Shown: one piece after another, positions 62,858 through 64,000 of the stretch
Position numbering within the stretch: the first letter of the stretch is position 1
Layout of the letters: each line of letters opens with the position of its first letter
Assembly: GCA_946800325.1 (NCBI GenBank)
Contig: OX326956.1
Span: 71,993,087 to 72,057,086 of the forward strand
Reading direction: 5' to 3'
DNA length: 64,000 nucleotides
DNA from: Luzula sylvatica
Taxonomy: Eukaryota > Streptophyta > Magnoliopsida > Poales > Juncaceae
Notes under the pieces: model-generated
Database searches by the model: none
What the model saw: the letters and a program-made list of their open reading frames with translations, nothing else
Told to the model about the DNA's origin: nothing
Made by a program: the position numbers and the translations under genes

Positions 62858-64000
62858 CTAAAAGATACGATACAAATGATCTAAAAACATGTTATTTGAA
62901 CTCCTCAAAGCGTTAAAATGTTGTTTTGAATCGAAAAACAAACTTTCTTAGTGTTTGCGAAATTTGGTGAAAAGTTATGTACTAAAAGATACGATACAAA
63001 TGATCTAAAAACATGTTATTTGAACTCCTCAAAGCGTTAAAATCTGATTTTGAATCGAAAAACAAACTTTCTTAGTGTTTGTGAAATTTGGTGAAAAGTT
63101 ATGTACGAAAAGATACGATACAAATGATCTAAAAACACGTTATTTGAACTCCACAACGCGTTAAAATCTTGTTTTGAATCGAAAAACAAACTTTCTTAGT
63201 GTTTGTGAAATTTGGTGAAAAGTTATGTACTAAAAGATACGATACAAATGATCCAAAAACATGTTATTGGAACTCCTCAAAGCGTTAAAATATTGTTTTG
63301 AATCGAAAAACAAACTTTCTTAGTGTTTGCGAAATTTGGTGAAAAGTTATGTACTAAAAGATACGATACAAATGATCTAAAAACATGTTATTTGAACTCC
63401 TCAAAGCGTTAAAATCTTGTTTTGAATCGAAAAACAAACTTTCTTAGTGTTTGTGAAATTTGGTGAAAAGTTATGTACTAAAAGATACGATACAATTGAT
63501 CTAAAAACACGTTATTTGAACTCCTCAAAGCGTTAAAATCTGGTTTTGAATCGAAAAACAAACTTTCTTAGTGTTTGTGAAATTTGGTGAAAAGTTATGT
63601 ACTAAAAGATACGATATAAATGATCTAAAAACATGTTATTTGAACTCCTCAAAGCGTTAAAATCTTGTTTTGAATCGAAAAACAAACTTTCTTAATGTTT
63701 GTGAAATTTGGTGAAAAGTTATGTACGAAAAGATACGATACAAATGATCGAAAAACACGTTATTTGAACTCCACAACGCGTTAAAATCTTGTTTTGAATC
63801 GAAAAACAAACTTTCTTAGTGTTTGTGAAATTTGGTGAAAAGTTATGTACTAAAAGATACGATACAAATGATCCAAAAACATGTTATTTGAACTCCTCAA
63901 AGCGTTTAAATCTTGTTTTGAATCGAAAAACAAAGTTTCTTAGTGTTTGCGAAATTTGGTGAAAAGTTATGTACTAAAAGATACGATACAAATGATCTAA
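62858..64000 (+). repeat. Return to Domain 2-type order (9 monomers and 27 bases)
   Basis: Order s t m y(101C) f W [TATAAATG, CTTAATG] m(GATCG) C, then a partial monomer. The first five match 40,910-41,529 and the last four match 39,422-39,917, so two parts of the 53-mer are joined in reverse order. The CTTAATG marker at 63691 is 17,484 bp (141 monomers) from that at 46207. The f at 63,354 lacks the GGAGAAAAG change present in both 53-mer copies. C here has a private GCGTTTAAATC (about 63,903). Confidence 0.85.

Larger units (their letters stand above)
1..64000 (+). repeat. 124-bp satellite DNA array (entire window)
   Basis: Tandem head-to-tail array of 516 complete monomers plus a 27-base partial at the right edge. 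Monomer starts fall at 1, 125, 249, 373, 496 and so on to 63,974. The start positions fit exactly 505 monomers of 124 bp and 11 of 123 bp. All monomers have the same orientation; no inversion, spacer, transposon or unique DNA interrupts them. Near-invariant words include GATACGATAC (monomer 7-16), TTGAATCGAAAAAC (69-82) and GGTGAAAAGTTATGTA (109-124). The consensus has 34 G/C in 124 bases. Both array ends lie outside the window. It is not coding: in the consensus, stops in all six frames limit open runs to about 36 codons, and because 124 is not a multiple of 3 the frame shifts every monomer. A centromeric or heterochromatic satellite is the natural reading, but location is inferred, not seen. 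Confidence 0.99.
1..64000 (+). repeat. Monomer type key (diagnostic substitutions)
   Basis: Types are defined by differences from the consensus (f), in monomer coordinates. a: 33C,65A. b: 55A. c: 25C,34T,101C. d: TTT at 106-108 changed to a form one base shorter (GAAATAGGTG), 123 bp. e: 59T,65A. g: 52G. h: 1G,65G. i: 47T,48C. j: 2G,90A (j' without 2G). k: 2A,54T. m: 2G,33C,48A,52C. n: 33C,47T,48C,90A. p: 48A,52C. q: 63G,95A,101C. r: 63G (r' also 49G). s: 63G,101C. t: 65G,66A (t' also 13T). u: 65A. v: 23A,33C,39A,47T,48C. w: 33C,65G. x: 9G. y: 25C,40G,63A. z: 13C. o: 63A. l: 65C. Domain 2/3 forms: W = w with 19T; N = n without 90A; C = 25C,86G,101C; H = h with 101C; I = i with 32T; B = 1G,55A,65G; K = k without 2A; A = a with 102A. 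Assigned by eye. Confidence 0.85.

Noticed and set aside
1..64000. CRISPR-like or iteron-like direct repeats
   Set aside because: There are no unique spacers; the repeat is contiguous, 124 bp long and continues for 64 kb, which is satellite DNA and not a CRISPR array or plasmid origin.
1..64000. Short open reading frames in the monomer, for example from the ATG in AACATG
   Set aside because: That frame stops at TAG after 20 codons (CTTTCTTAG). In the consensus no frame on either strand stays open beyond about 36 codons, and the frame shifts by one base per monomer.
1..64000. Transposon-derived origin or embedded element (target-site duplications, LTR ends)
   Set aside because: No monomer is interrupted and no terminal repeats or coding remnants are seen; nothing links the monomer to a transposable element.
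1..64000. Telomeric or rDNA-spacer repeats
   Set aside because: No TTTAGGG- or TTAGGG-type runs and no rRNA gene sequence occur anywhere in the window.

Overview
The whole 64-kb window is one uninterrupted satellite DNA array. It contains 516 complete head-to-tail monomers (505 of 124 bp and 11 of 123 bp) plus 27 bases of a 517th, all in the same orientation. The monomer is about 27% G+C. I see no gene, RNA gene, mobile element or unique sequence. In the consensus the longest stop-free run in any of the six frames is about 36 codons. The strongest variant sites are CpG/TpG/CpA transitions. With the AT-rich monomer and megabase-style higher-order structure, this points to the (peri)centromeric or other heterochromatic satellite of a eukaryote with methylated DNA, most likely a plant. 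The species cannot be read from the sequence.

Although the monomers are 95-100% alike, their diagnostic substitutions are arranged in strict, repeated orders, so the array has nested higher-order repeats (HORs). Domain 1 (1-34,213) is built from units that each end in a unique 123-bp monomer. Unit sizes are 22, 36, 21, 23, 21, 31, 36, 21, 23 and 21 monomers. The series 36-21-23-21-31 is itself a repeating block of 132 monomers (16,363 bp), present as a full copy at 3,223-19,585 and again, cut short, at 19,586-33,345. Domain 2 (34,214-50,581) has a transition zone followed by two copies of a 53-mer (6,572 bp; the second has two extra monomers). Domain 3 (50,458-62,857) has a 33-mer (4,092 bp) made of alternating 15-mer and 18-mer halves, preceded by a related 26-mer. 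The last 1.1 kb (62,858-64,000) returns to Domain 2-type monomers joined in a new order.

Almost all structural change is by whole numbers of monomers. Only one small indel (one base) is needed to explain the whole window, and it has been copied 11 times. The array therefore reads as a record of unequal exchange or segmental duplication with very recent expansion: I found only five single-base differences, plus one rearranged stretch of up to four monomers, between the two 16-kb copies. The monomer also carries a short dyad (ACAAAC/GTTTGT) and A/T tracts at roughly helical spacing, features often seen in centromeric satellites. A centromere role is an inference that needs CENH3/CENP-A data.

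Monomer position 1 is the first base after each GTTATGTA (window position 1). Letter codes for monomer types used below are defined in the 'monomer type key' entry.
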